From contig NC_092690.1 of NCBI RefSeq assembly GCF_964275005.1, positions 10,792,010-10,856,009 on the forward strand: a stretch of DNA of 64,000 bases, written 5' to 3'. Numbering within the stretch: position 1 is the first letter of the stretch; each line of letters starts with the position of its first letter. Made by a program: the position numbers and the translations under genes. Shown here one piece after another: positions 1 to 11,002 of the stretch. Source of the stretch: Diadema setosum (taxonomy: Eukaryota; Echinodermata; Echinoidea; Diadematoida; Diadematidae). The notes beneath the pieces are model-generated. The model did not search any database. It was given only the letters and a program-made list of their open reading frames with translations, and had not been told where the DNA came from.

Positions 1-1247
1 TTTCAAAATTAAAATCGACCGCACCCCCAATTTTTTCTTTTCATTTTTCTATTGTTAAAAAAAAATAATAAAGCAGTCACCATAGAGGTATGCGCCCCCT
101 CTCGATCCACGATTGGGTTAAACACAAATGTCAAAACTCATTGCTTGCATTAGAGGGGCGGGTCCAAACTCCGTAAAGGAGTCAAAGGCTTGCGTAAACC
201 GCCTCGCCTTTTTTTTTTTTCATTCAATTTCTTTTGTGTTAACTAAAATAGAGACGTGGAGGGGGTACCGTGTCCCCCTCTAGATCTGCGACTGGGTCAA
301 CCACAAGTTAATGGCAAAACCCATTATTTGCATTACAGGGGGCGGAAGCAGGAATTCCGTAAAGTGGAGGCTCCTTTACAAAATTAAAGACTGCCGCTTT
401 AACCGTCGTTTAAACAAAAGAAATAAAAAGAAATTAATAAGGGGTCCGGAGGGGGATTGCGCCAGCCTTTCATTATTTGAGAAGACGTCTCCCCTTTACG
501 CTTTACGGAATTCCTGGACCCGCCCCTGTAATGCAAGCAATGCGTTTTGACATTTGTGGTTGACGTAATCGCCGATCGAGAGGGGGCACATCCCCCTCTG
601 GTACCCCTTTCTATTATTTGTTGTTGTTAAAACAACAGAAATGAAAAAATAGGGGGTGCGGCAGGTTTTAATTTTGTAAAGGCGCCTCCCCTTTACGGAA
701 TTCCTGGATCCGCCCCTGTAATGCAAGCAATGATTTTTGACATTTTGTGGTTGACGCAATCGCGGATCGAGACGGGCGCATCCCCCTCTGATGCCCCCCT
801 CTTTTTTTTTTTCTTCAAAACAACATAAATGATAAAAAGATGGGGGATGCGTCAGGCTTTAATTATGCAAAGGTGCCCCCCTCCCCTTTACGGAATTCCT
901 GGACCCGCTCCTGTAATGCAAGCAATGAGTTTGGTCATTTGTGGTTGACGCAATCATGGATCGAGAGGGGGCGCATCCCCAATGGTGCCCCCTCTCTATA
1001 TATTGTTAAAACAAGTAAAAATTAAAAGAAGAAAATGGGGTGGTGTCGCGCGAGCCTTTGATTTTGTAAAGGCGCCTCCCCTTCACGAAATTCCTGCATA
1101 CGCCCCTGTAATGCCAAAAATGAGTTTGGTCATTTGATTTTGTGGTTGACGCAATCATGGATCGAGAGGGGGCGCATCCCCCATGGTGCCCCCTCTCTTT
1201 ATTTCGTCAACACAACAGAAATAACTAGAATTATCACTGACGGTAAT
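1..1247. repeat. Satellite-like 190-200 bp repeat, with orientation switch
   Basis: Copies contain a purine-rich A/G stretch, a GGAATTCC core, the phrase TAATGCAAGCAATG and GGTTGACGCAATC. The core recurs near 505, 695, 890 and 1085, giving a unit of about 190-195 bp. The copies near 170 and 350 run in the opposite direction, so the array is head-to-head around 400-480. Small reading frames here are out of phase between copies and look non-coding. The array continues after the inserted element, at 2621. Confidence 0.8.
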
Positions 1248-2620
1248 TATAACCCCCGCCCCTGGTGTTGCTTTAGTGATGTCATGAGGGCAATGACGTT
1301 AATACCAAGTTTGCATGTGCACTTGTCGAATTGGAAACAGAATAATTTTAGCTTACTGTACAATTACAGAGTTGACACTGAGTTCCACAAGGTTTGGATA
1401 AAAAGTGTGGTTACCATGGTAATGCATTGTCTGATACAAACACAAGGGACATTTTGCATAACTACACTTAAAGAGCATCATACACACCAAATTTGACCTT
1501 CATAGCTTGAATGATTTATTTTGATACAAAAATGAGTGGTTACCATGGCAACACATTTTCCTTAAACTAACACATTGGTGTCTTGCAAAACCACACTTCT
1601 AGATCATGATACGTACTAAATTTGACTTTAATTGCTCGAATGATGGAAAAGTTATTCGATCTGCAAGGTTTTGGTAAAATTGTGGTTACCATGGCAACGG
1701 TTTGTGTGACAAACACAAAAAATATGTGTTCCAGATCTATACCTCAGTGCAATAATGCCTACCAAATTTGGTTTCAATTGCTTGAAAACTGTGGAAGAAG
1801 TTCACTCCACAGGATTTAAAAAAAAAAAATGCGGTTACCATGGCAACGCATTGTCCGATACAAATACAAAGGACATTTTGCAAAACTACACTTAAAGAGC
1901 ATCATACACACCAAATTTCACCTTCATAAATTAAATAGTTCAATTTGAAACAAAAATGAGTGGTTACCATGGCAACAAATTTTTCTTCTATTAACACATT
2001 GGTGTCTTGCATAACTACATCTCCCGATCATCATACATACTAAATTTGACCTTAATTGCTTGAATGATGTGGAAGTTATTCAACCCACAAGGTTTTGGTA
2101 AAATTATGGTTACCATGGCAACACCTTGTCCGACAAACACAAAAATTATGTGTTCCACATCTATGCCTCAAGGCCATTATGCCTACCAAATTTGATTTCA
2201 ATTGCTTCAAAACTGTGGAAGTTGTTCACTCCACAAGATTTCGAAGAAAACATGCGGTTACCATGGCAACGCTTTGTGAAGTACAAACACAAAGAGAGTC
2301 TTGCATAACTACACCTATAGATCATCATAGATACCAATTTTGAAATTGATTGCTTAAATATTATGGAAGTTATTCAATCCACAAGGTTTTGGTAAAATTA
2401 TGGTCACCATGGCAACACATTTTCCGACAAACACAAAAAACATGTCTTGCACATTCTATACCTCAATATCATCATTTACCCTAAGTTTCATTTAAATTGC
2501 TTCAAAACTGTAGGAGGAGTTCGCGACGCAAGATTTTGCAACAGACCGACCGACCGCCCGACCAACATTACGGTGATTCCTATATACCCCCTTCACACTA
2601 TTTGTGTGGCGGGGATATAA
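1248..2620. mobile_element. Non-autonomous element with X-box-like palindromes, inserted in the satellite
   Basis: The ends are imperfect inverted repeats: TATAACCCCCGCC on the left and GGCGGGGATATA on the right. The same satellite flanks both sides, so this is an insertion. Inside are about eight units of roughly 142 bp. GTTACCATGGCAAC occurs exactly at 1539, 1685, 1834, 1963, 2109 and 2257, with variants at 1410 and 2403. The 3' side carries a short run of ACCG repeats (2545-2560). No transposase is visible. Exact ends and target duplication are uncertain. Confidence 0.6.
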
Positions 2621-3548
2621 AAAGAAGAAAGTAGGGGAGGGAGGAGGGTCGCGCCAGCCTTTGACTTTGTAAAGACGCCTACCCTTTACGAAATTCCTGG
2701 ATACGCCCCTGTAAAGCAAGCAATGAGTTTGGTCATTTGTGGTTGACGCAATGATAGATCGAGAGGGGGCGCATCCCCCTCTTGTACACCCTCACTATAT
2801 TAGGTTAAACCAACAGAAACAAAAATAAGAAAATGGGGGGGGGGGGGGGTCGCGCCAGCCTTTGATTTTGTAAAGGCGCCCCCCCCCCCTTTACGGAATT
2901 CCTGGATCCACCCCTGTGACGCGTTATGACATTTGTGGTTAATCCCCGATTTTGTCTTGTGGTTGACGCAATCGCGGATTGAGAGGGGGCGCATCCCCTT
3001 TATGCCCCTCTCTTTATTTCGTCAACACAACAGAAATAAAAAAAAAAGAAAAAGGGAAGGGGGAGGGTCGCGCCAGCCTTTGACTTTGTAAAGACGCCTC
3101 CCCTTTACAAAATTCCTGGATCCGCCCCTGTAATGCAAGCAATGAGTTTTTTCATTTGTGGTTGACGCAATGATCTGGCGCACCCTCACTATATTAGGTT
3201 AAATCATCAGAAACAAAAATAAGAAAAGGTGGGTCGCGCCAGTCTTTGATTTTGTAAAGCCCCCCCCCCCCCCTTTACGGAATTCCTGGATCCGCCCCTG
3301 TGACGCGTTATGACATTTTGTGGTCGACATGTTATGACATTTGTGGTTAATCCAATATTGATATTTGTGGTTGACGCAATCGCGGATTTAGAGGGGGCGC
3401 ATCCACCTTTAGTGCCAACTCTCTTTATTTTGTCATCACAACAGAAATAAGAATAAGAAAATGGGGGGGGGGGGGGGGGCGAGGGTCGCGCCAGCCTTTG
3501 ATTTTGTAAAGGCGCTTCCCCTTTATGGAATCCTGGATCCGCCCTTGT
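2621..3548. repeat. Continuation of the 190-200 bp satellite-like repeat
   Basis: Cores with GGAATTCCTGGAT recur near 2690, 2895, 3110, 3285 and 3525, all in one orientation. Poly-G and poly-C runs of variable length (for example 2837, 2880, 3258, 3464) separate subunits and account for most of the length variation. No gene is seen. Confidence 0.75.
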
Positions 3549-3930
3549 GACGCGTCATGACATTTGCAGTAAATTTGGAAATTTTTGACATTTGTCGTCG
3601 ACGTGTTGTGACATTAGTGGTTAATCCGATTTTGACATTTGTCGTCGACGTGTTATGACATTTGCAGTAAAAATGGAAATTTTGACATTTGTCGTCGACG
3701 TGTTATGACATTAGTGGTTGATCCGATTTTGACATTTGTCGTCGACGTGTTATGACATTAGTGGTCGTTATGACATTTGTCGTCGACGTGTTATGACATT
3801 AGTGGTTGTTTTGACATTTGTCGTCGACGTGTTATGACATTAGTGGTCGTTATGACATTTGTCGTCGACGTGTTATGACAATAGTGGCTGTTTTGACATT
3901 AGTGGGCGATTTTGACATTAGTGGGCTCTA
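3549..3930. repeat. CpG-bearing minisatellite, about 47 bp unit
   Basis: The units TTGTCGTCGACGTG, TTATGACATTAGTGG and GACATTTG alternate. The SalI-like hexamer GTCGAC recurs about seven times between 3598 and 3860. The array decays towards 3930 and runs into a single-copy phrase AGCGAAGCGACCGAGCG at 3990-4010. Confidence 0.75.
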
Positions 3931-4030
3931 CAGGGGCAAAATCTCGACGAGGGCACTTTATGTGACGATGTGAAATCCTCGGCAAGGGAGCGAAGCGACC
4001 GAGCGGGGGATGGTGTGGGAGGGGGTATCA

Positions 4031-4571
4031 CAGTTGGGACTTTTTTTTTTGTAAAAACAGAGTGTAAAAGTCGCGTTTAAAGAACATTTTAATTCAAATT
4101 TCTAGGGAATTAAACGAAGTAAAACAAGCATCACTGCGAAGGACTGTCATCATATCTTATATGAAAACAGTACATTTCACTATATTATGTACGGGCAATA
4201 TGAGCGAGCCACTTTCACTTTGGCATTCGTCTGAAATGTATTCATTAAAAGCTTAAACCTGATCGCATTTTTCGAGCGATAAAAATTATTCTTATATTGT
4301 TAAAAAAAACATAGAAGAAAAGGAAAGTGTAAGGTTAAAGGTATGCTTCATAGGGCACACTCGAGGACGTGAGGCTACCATCTAAACACTCCTTTTACTC
4401 ATAAGTAAATATTAGGTTATTGATGCTATAATAATGAATTATGCTTTTTGCCCCTTTAGGGGAGAATATTTTGCATTTTCAATTCTGAAATTGAAAACTT
4501 TTAGACGAGAAAAGTGCCTCTATTTTTCATTTTGGTGTTCAAATAATTATTTATCAATTATTTTGTTACAG
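4031..4571. other. AT-rich stretch with no recognised gene
   Basis: No exon with both coding potential and matching splice sites is seen. A run of T at 4041-4050 and an A run at 4305-4315 are the only notable features. A pyrimidine-rich acceptor-like TTGTTACAG lies at 4562-4570, just before poly-G and poly-C runs that precede the next exon. Confidence 0.5.
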
Positions 4572-4641
4572 GGGGTACAGGGGGGGGGGGGAGGGGTAAG
4601 TGCCATCCATGCCCCCCCCCCCCCCCCCCGTGACGCTTACA

Positions 4642-4829
4642 GAGTGGGAGGGAATTGCAGATTGGAGCTGCATGGGCCTCACTGATAACTCCAATGTTGG
4701 GCGTGCGGCATACTCGCCTTTAAAGTGGAAAACACACATGGTGCGCGCTTTCCTCCGCAACCGGAAACAGCTGGTAGGTGACTGGGCAGCCCTCGAAGAT
4801 TATGCAAACAGGACAGGTTACAAAACGTT
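4642..4829 (+). CDS. Isolated exon resembling part of a MyD88-type death domain
   Basis: The exon runs from a CTTACAG acceptor (preceded by a long C tract) to a consensus GTAAGT donor. It is open in one frame, with two leading bases and a phase-2 end, and gives about 62 residues. The segment FLRNRKQLVGDWAAL (about 4755-4800), followed by a Gly-Tyr pair, has the pattern of death-domain helices seen in MyD88: hydrophobic FL, then N-x-R-x-Q, then D-W-x-A-L. Only the first part of a death domain would be present. The next exon is not found downstream, where an inverted-repeat element begins at 4873. A decayed copy lies at 39530-39710, which argues this was once a real exon. The assignment rests on remembered family patterns. 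A generic death-fold domain or chance are alternatives. Confidence 0.4.
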
Positions 4830-4872
4830 ACAGTAAGTTTATCTACAGAAAAACAACCGTGGTCCCAGATGT

Positions 4873-5660
4873 ACGAAGACCCATTGGGGACATGGGTTAA
4901 AAAAAAAAAAAAAATGCCGTATGTACGACTTACGTACGACATTTATGATCTTATACATACAAGTACAGAGTTATAAGTTATAAGACGTACACAATGGCTG
5001 GGAAACCTATTATAAGTACAATTCTCTAGAGTTATGCAATACAGAAGACAAACTGTTCCCGGTGGATTTTCTTGAAATTGAAGTTTGTCTAAATCATGAT
5101 GTCTTCATATATGGTCAGTCATGCAAGGTTTCAACTTCGTCTTTGAGCTTTGCGGCCTGTATGTAACTGAAAGAGACCTTCATCTCCCATCCAATCCACA
5201 AGAATGAATTTTAATTAAAAATCACCACAAATAATCAAGTGAAAGTATTATCTATTTTTCAGGTTCGTGTCTTCTTCAGGGTTTTAAAGACTTGTAATTA
5301 TCCAGGTGTATTTGATATGATGTCCAACATAAATAATGACACGTCCAGGATATCTGTGCGTTCATGTCGATACAAAGCAAGGCTCTATAAAACACGCTTC
5401 AAATGTCTGAGGCTTATCACTATTCTGTGTTTGGAAACCAAGTAATATAATGTTTTCCTCTGTGTGAATCCGAGTTCAGAGTAAAATTGTAGGAGTCTGT
5501 CCCTCACTGCCGCAATTGTTTACGTCTTATTACTTTGAACCTGTATGTATAAGATCATTATGTCGTACACATGTATGAGATAATACGTAAGAAATAATAA
5601 CTCGCATGTACGAGATAGCGGGGGCATTTTTTTTTAACCATATCCTCAATGGGTCTTCGT
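4873..5660. mobile_element. Inverted-repeat element with about 100-bp terminal arms
   Basis: The left arm (4873-4967) and right arm (5541-5660) are reverse complements with gaps. Both start at the outer edge with ACGAAGACCCATTG and share an A/T run, TATGTACGA-like words and ATGATCTTATACATAC at the inner edge. The roughly 570-bp core has no transposase. This is a typical non-autonomous hairpin or MITE structure. It sits just after the donor of the 4642-4829 exon. Confidence 0.7.
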
Positions 5661-5678
5661 TTTGTGCGTGTGTTTTTT

Positions 5679-7044
5679 ATGCCTCCGCCACGAAGTGGTG
5701 CCGGAGGCATTATGTTTTCGGGTTGTCCGTCCGTCCGTCCGTCCGTACGCACGTCCGTACGTCCGTACGTACGTCCGTCCGCATTCGTTTACGCGATAAC
5801 TTGAGTAATATTCACTGGAATTTTACCAAACTTGGTCCAAGTATAAAGTATTATGGGGCAATTAATTGATTAGATTTTGGGTGAAATCGGCCAAAGGTCA
5901 AAGGTCAAGGTCAAATCATTAAATTGTATCTGTTTACGCGATAACTCAAGACTGGATTCAGCAAATTTCACCAAAATTTGTCTGAGGATGATGTATGATG
6001 GGACAATTACTTGATTAGGTTTTGAGTGAAATTGGACAGAGGTCAAAGGTCAAAGATCAAGGTCAAATCCTAAAATTTATCTGTTTACGTGATAACTCTA
6101 AACTGGATGAAGCAGCTTTCACCAAACTTGGTCCAAGGATGATGTATGATGGGGAGTAGTTGAGTAGATTTTAGTGACATTGGCAAGAGGTCAAAGGTCA
6201 TAAGGTCAAGGTCAAATGCTAAAAACATTGCTATTTCCCCCATATCCATGCAGTGCCCGAAGGTATTATCTTGAAACTTATTGTAGACATGTACTACTGC
6301 ATAAAGATTCTCATGTTTCATGTTTCATGTCATAAGGTCAAAGGTCAGAAAGTCAAAGGTTAGGTGAATATGTTACAATTTCACTTTTCTTGCAAATGGT
6401 TCAATGTATCTTCATGGAACTTGGTACATACAAATGTACACATGTACTGACTGGCAGGGATTTTCTAGGGAATGTAGGGGTCATGGGTCACTAGTCTGGG
6501 GGTCAAAGGTCAAGGTCAACTCCTCAAAATGTTACTATTTCCCTCATATACTATATATCAATGCTTACATTATTATTTTTAAAACTATATGCAATGCTTA
6601 CATTATTATTTTTAAAACTAAAACTTGATATATACATGTATTCCCTAATGGAGATTCTCTGAGAAATTTCCAGCCAGAAGGTCAAAGGTTAAGGGTCAAA
6701 GGTCAGGTTTAAATGCAAATATATATATATTTTATACTGTAATTACACTCTTTCTTCATACCTTGAAAATTACTCAATGCATAAACTTATAAAAGGGTAG
6801 GTCAGAAGTCAAGTAAAAGTTCTCAATTCCCCAAATACAGGTACCTGCACTCTTAGACAATTATAGCAAACCTAGTTCAAGGAAAGTGAACATTCAAGAT
6901 ATTTCTGACAAACCTGTCATTTCAATATTTTGTCAGTTTTGTGAAACTGTCATAACACATTGTGAAGACATTGTACCATACACCTATTGGGAGAATCATG
7001 CATTATGGCGGAGGCATCAGTCGCCATAGCGACATTTCTAGTTT
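5679..7044. mobile_element. Element with AGGTCA direct repeats and GTCCG microsatellite
   Basis: Perfect 12-bp inverted ends are ATGCCTCCGCCA at 5679-5690 and TGGCGGAGGCAT at 7006-7017. A short conserved tail follows to about 7044. Near the left end is a TCCG/TACG microsatellite (5724-5780). Inside are roughly 147-bp repeats, each carrying AGGTCAAAGGTCA (exact at 5895, 6040, 6188 and 6335; close variants at 6500 and 6693). No transposase is seen. The element lies inside one copy of the duplicated block: sequence right of 7044 resembles sequence near 39800 without the insertion. Confidence 0.7.
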
Positions 7045-7251
7045 TTATCGGCATTCCAAACGAGATTGAAAAATAGGTTGCGTTAATCACAATTCTATCG
7101 CCCAAAATGCCTCAAACGCGTGAATTTGCCACAGAACGAAAAACTAAAGATCTAACCTTGTTAGATAAACGCACCCGTAGGTAATGTGAACACGTTAAAG
7201 ATCAGAGGCTTATGTACATAGTGTAGTATCAATTAGATTACAAATACTAAC

Positions 7252-7414
7252 CTTCACATCTAACTCTGCCTGTGCTTCAATCAGAATGCGTACAATCCTG
7301 TCTTGTCCTTTCTTAGCAGCATCCAGGAGGGGCGTTTGTCCGAAGCTATCCTTGGTGTTTACGTTAGCCTTATGCCTCAGAAGGATCTCAATGAGTTCAA
7401 CCTGATTCCCAGCA
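7252..7414 (-). CDS. Orphan ankyrin-repeat exon
   Basis: Reading leftwards, 52 codons encode an ankyrin module with ILLRHKANVNTKD and GQTPLLDAAKKGQD, ending in AAG and a GTTAGT donor in phase 0. It is closest to the exon at 39960-40119, including flanking intron sequence. In that exon the acceptor is TATTAG followed by GAATC. Here the equivalent bases read GCTGG, so the AG is lost. The upstream AG six bases earlier (TAAAG) would add two codons and keep phase 2. No ZU5 or other partner exon is seen to the left, so it may belong to a paralogue beyond the window or be a relic. Confidence 0.65.
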
Positions 7415-7566
7415 CTTTATAAACAAGGACGAGATAAAATCTCGGGTAGTTTTATTTTATTTATTGAATTCTGTTTATCAAAAAACAAACGAACAAACAA
7501 CACCAGCAAAATTTGGATAAACTTGGTGCTTAACGACTCGAGATTCACATGTTCTAAAATCGGTTC

Positions 7567-7790
7567 TAGGACTGCTCCCCCGAGGACAACTCCCCAGGGG
7601 ACTATACTCCCACCTGACAACTCCCCCGGAGGACTACTCCCCCGGAGGACCACTCCCCCGGAGGACCACTCCCCCGGAGGACCACTCCCCCGGAGGGCCA
7701 CTCCCCCGGAGGACCACTCCCCCGGAGGACTACTCCCTCGGAGGACTAATCCCACGGAGGACTACTCCCCCGGAAGACCACTCCCTTATT
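7567..7790. repeat. 16-bp minisatellite (GGAGGACCACTCCCCC)
   Basis: About 13 units of 16 bp with small variants. They resemble in style the 15-bp arrays at 57991 and 61990, but with a different period and no inverted partner seen in this window. Confidence 0.85.
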
Positions 7791-7815
7791 TTTAATGAAT
7801 TGGTCATTTTTATAT

Positions 7816-7918
7816 TTTTGTGGATGTAGTACCTTTTGAAACCGAAACTGGATGTTTTTGTGGATGTAGTACCAATTGAAACCGAAACTGGATGTAGTAC
7901 CTTTTGAAACCGAAATTT
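7816..7918. repeat. Short tandem repeat with GTAGTACCTTTTG motif
   Basis: Three copies of GGATGTAGTACC...TTGAAACCGAAA lie in about 100 bp. Related single copies occur at about 9860-9885 and 10014-10040. Confidence 0.7.
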
Positions 7919-8474
7919 CACATGCCAGAGATATATTCAATGTGATATTATGACATGTTTCGCGGATTTTTTTTTTTCAGCAATAGTGTTGATGGGAATG
8001 GGATACGAGGTGATGGGAGCCTAGGTAATTGACAATGCCCTGCCCTATTTAGCAGCAAGAATAACAAACCAATGTGCACAGCAGTGCCCCACTTTTCCCT
8101 TGCTGACCAATATTTTTGAACGAATGATTGTCATTGTCATTAAGTAAAGCCCATACCTTACCCCCAGAATAGGCATGCTACAGCCTTTATTCTCTCTTGC
8201 ACTGTCACCTGCACACACGACGCACTGTCACTCGCACACACCTACACTTTTATAGTCTACTATACCATGCAGTAGTCAATGGTGCAGCGTGCTGTTTTTT
8301 TCTTTCTTGTTTTAAAGCGCCAATTCACTATTTTTCTTTTCTGTTTTTTTTTCTTTTTTTTTCTTTTTCGTTTTCTTTTTTCTCTAGCAAAATGTGTTTC
8401 GTGTATTAAGATTAAGAGTTTTATGAGTACATATATAATTGGTGTTGTATGATATTGGTATCACATATTCAGAT
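7919..8474. other. No gene seen; T-rich tract
   Basis: An unremarkable AT-rich stretch. A long pyrimidine tract of T and C lies at 8330-8385. No coding exon can be supported. Confidence 0.5.
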
Positions 8475-8735
8475 AGGGCCTCATCCACGTCAAGCTCTGC
8501 TTATGATGACGGTCCCTGTATTGATTTCTCCTTTGTTAATAGATACAGTATGCCTTAATATGTTATTCTGATTCATATGTCACTTCAGACTAATGTTGTT
8601 ACGCAAATTATATTTTTTTTTTGTATTGATTTGTATGTTATCTGTATCATTCTGTTTTCATTTGCAATTGTATTTGGAGAAAGAAAATGCAAAAATAAAC
8701 CAAACAAACAAACAAACAAACAAACAATTGGTCTA
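8475..8735 (+). mobile_element. 3' end of a non-LTR retrotransposon with (CAAA)n tail
   Basis: This resembles 42145-42425 over its length: shared CAAGCTCTGCTTATGATGAC, then TATTGATTTGTAT and GGAGAAAGAAAATGCA. It ends in a CAAA repeat (8700-8727), where the other copy ends in CCAAA repeats. A shared 3' untranslated region with a simple-repeat tail is typical of L2/CR1/RTE-type retrotransposon 3' ends. No coding part remains. Confidence 0.65.
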
Positions 8736-9860
8736 AGCATTCAATCAATTTTCACATGCTTCAAATGTTCTGGATCCATCCAGCATGGGGGGAGGGGATC
8801 CATTATGCTCAAACGGTTATAGATGGGAAGGGATAATTTCTCTCTTCCTTTTTCTCGTTTTGTTGTTCTCTCATGAGCTTTATCTCATGATATCTTTTCT
8901 TTTTCTTCTTTGTATTAAATTCTTTGGCTATTTTTCTCTCTGTGAATTCTCCCTTGACGTGTCTCAAGAATACTGTATTCATTGTCTCTTTTTTTTCTTC
9001 ATTTCTATTTCAATGGAACTTCGAAGGGAAAAGGTGGAAGAGCAGCATCTGAATGTGCTGTATTTTCTCAACGCTGTAATTAAATTCATTATTTAATTCT
9101 GGTATGTTCTTTATCAGATAAGATGAATCTGGTAATCTAAAAGCTGATAAAATCAAGACCGTCGATGAGTAATATGGCCACCTTTACTAAACACACATTT
9201 GGTATTACCTTTGTGACACTTTATAAGTAAAAGGTGTCACTTACAAGAATGAATATTAATCTAGTGTTCAATGCCTCTCGCCACTATGTACTTTCCAGCC
9301 CTGGTATTTTACATTATGCATGTGTAAAATAAGACAGCATACCCATTGGTAAAGCACTGTTGGCAGGGATGTCAGAATTTCATGCCATTGTATACATTTA
9401 ACAAAGTAACTTTGCTCTCAGACTAGTTGTCACACACTTTAATTAGCTGTGAACCCATTTATATAAGTCATAGTCCAACCCTAAAAAGTGTTTGTAATGA
9501 TTCTCGGGACAATGGCTCAAACTCAACACCCTAGCAGTAACGCACAGTACCGGTAACTAACAGTAAATGCAGTATGTGGGACTATACATGGAAGTCGCGT
9601 AATTTCTCTTTCTCTGTCTCTCCGCCGTTTCTCCTTTGTTCTTGCTTTAATTCCTGATCCTTTTCTTAGGATGGTTTGTTTTGTCGATGGGTTCTCCTAC
9701 ATTTTCCTCCATTGTTTTTTGAAGATATACAATTTGTCAGATTTGTGTGGTGATTTTAACAGAAATCCAAAAAAAAAAAAAAAAAGCCAAAAGGCAACTT
9801 CTATTGTTTACAGATTATGTCAGTAGACAATGGTCGAGGGTCAAGTCAATGCTGCTCTCT
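8736..9860. other. No gene seen
   Basis: Pyrimidine-rich at 8830-9000, otherwise AT-rich, with an A run at 9768-9785. Short open frames here lack splice context or recognisable motifs. Confidence 0.5.
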
Positions 9861-10057
9861 ATGTAGTACCTTTTGAAACCGAACTGATTTTTTAATATAA
9901 TTTTTAAACACTTTCTGTTTGGAAATTCAGCTTTCGTTAGTAGGCTATAGGTGTAATAATGACCTAGTAAAAATGTTTACATCAAGGTCAAAAAGTGGAT
10001 TTTGATGGAAAATGGATGTAGTACCTTTTGCAACTGAGCTCTTCATAATATTATGAT

Positions 10058-10193
10058 GAAAATCGGTTTTCAAATGGTTGAGATATCCAAAAAGCGATAA
10101 TAATAAAAGACTACAGGCCACGCTTTTATTAGGATCTCTTTGTTTCACCTTGATTTTTGATATCTCAGCCATTTCAAAACCGATTTTCATCAA
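10058..10193. repeat. Hairpin with about 40-bp arms
   Basis: The left arm starts GATGAAAATCGGTTTTCA. The right arm ends with its reverse complement, TGAAAACC-like with small changes, closing in CCGATTTTCATC. Both arms carry GAGATATC or GATATCTC. It could be the core of a MITE. Confidence 0.65.
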
Positions 10194-10877
10194 ATAAACT
10201 TTAGATACCCCTTTGAATTGCATGCTCTTTGATTTATCATAGAGTGGTTTCTGAATATCTCACAAAACGATAAAAGCTATCTCACCTCGACCAGAACTGT
10301 ACAAACCCTTTAAAGCCACTTCTCCATTGTTTTTTTTTTTCTAGGAGGAGCCTCCCCCCCCCCCTCCCCCTTGGGCCACATACCCAATAAAACTGACTTT
10401 GGATCCCTATCCCATAAGAATGATTCCCACAACTTGGGGTAAAATCTGCACACTAGTTCTGAAGAAGATGAACATGGAATCCCCCCCCCCCCCCACTTTC
10501 ACATAATAATTATGGTAGCCCGGTTCCCTAAGTGAATTCTCCTAGATATTGTCGTGAACAAATAATATTCTTTATCTAAAGTTATCTATATAAAACATAT
10601 CTTGACTGTAATGCTTTAGGGTCTAGAGAAAAAGATTTCTCATTTTTAAGGGGGGGGGGGGGTCGCTACTCTTTCCCCCTAGCGAATATTTTTTTTTTCT
10701 TACATGGAAACGCTATGGGACATTAATTATTCATTGTCCCTAAGTTTAGCTGAAATTTGAAGTGCGCAAGCGCGTGGACTTCGCTAAAATTCTATAGCTT
10801 GGCGCAATATGGCCAATTTGTACAGAATGAACGGACTCGCATACTGTACATTCGATTCGCAGTTCATGAGCGAGCGC

Positions 10878-10967
10878 TGTTGCGACACGGATTGTCGCCC
10901 CTACACGGATTGTCGCCTCCTGCTCGGGGCGACAATCCGTGTAGGGGCGACAATCTGTGTCGCAACA
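10878..10967. repeat. Near-perfect 40-bp inverted repeat with 10-bp loop
   Basis: Arms 10878-10917 and 10928-10967 are reverse complements with one mismatch. Each contains two copies of ACGGATTGTCGCC or its complement. The loop is TCCTGCTCGG. The GC-rich hairpin contrasts with its surroundings and immediately precedes the tandem array at 11003. Confidence 0.85.
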
Positions 10968-11002
10968 AGCGCCCTACTAGACCGGGGGCCCAGAGCATTT
11001 AT

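Noticed and set aside
3549..3930. Short repeats as a CRISPR array
   Set aside because: The segments between repeats are also repeated; no unique spacers and no associated genes.
5239..5445. Candidate next exon for the death-domain-like gene
   Set aside because: It lies inside the core of the inverted-repeat element 4873-5660 and has no death-domain or TIR motif.
7567..7790. One arm of a third array-type foldback
   Set aside because: No inverted partner was found in the window.
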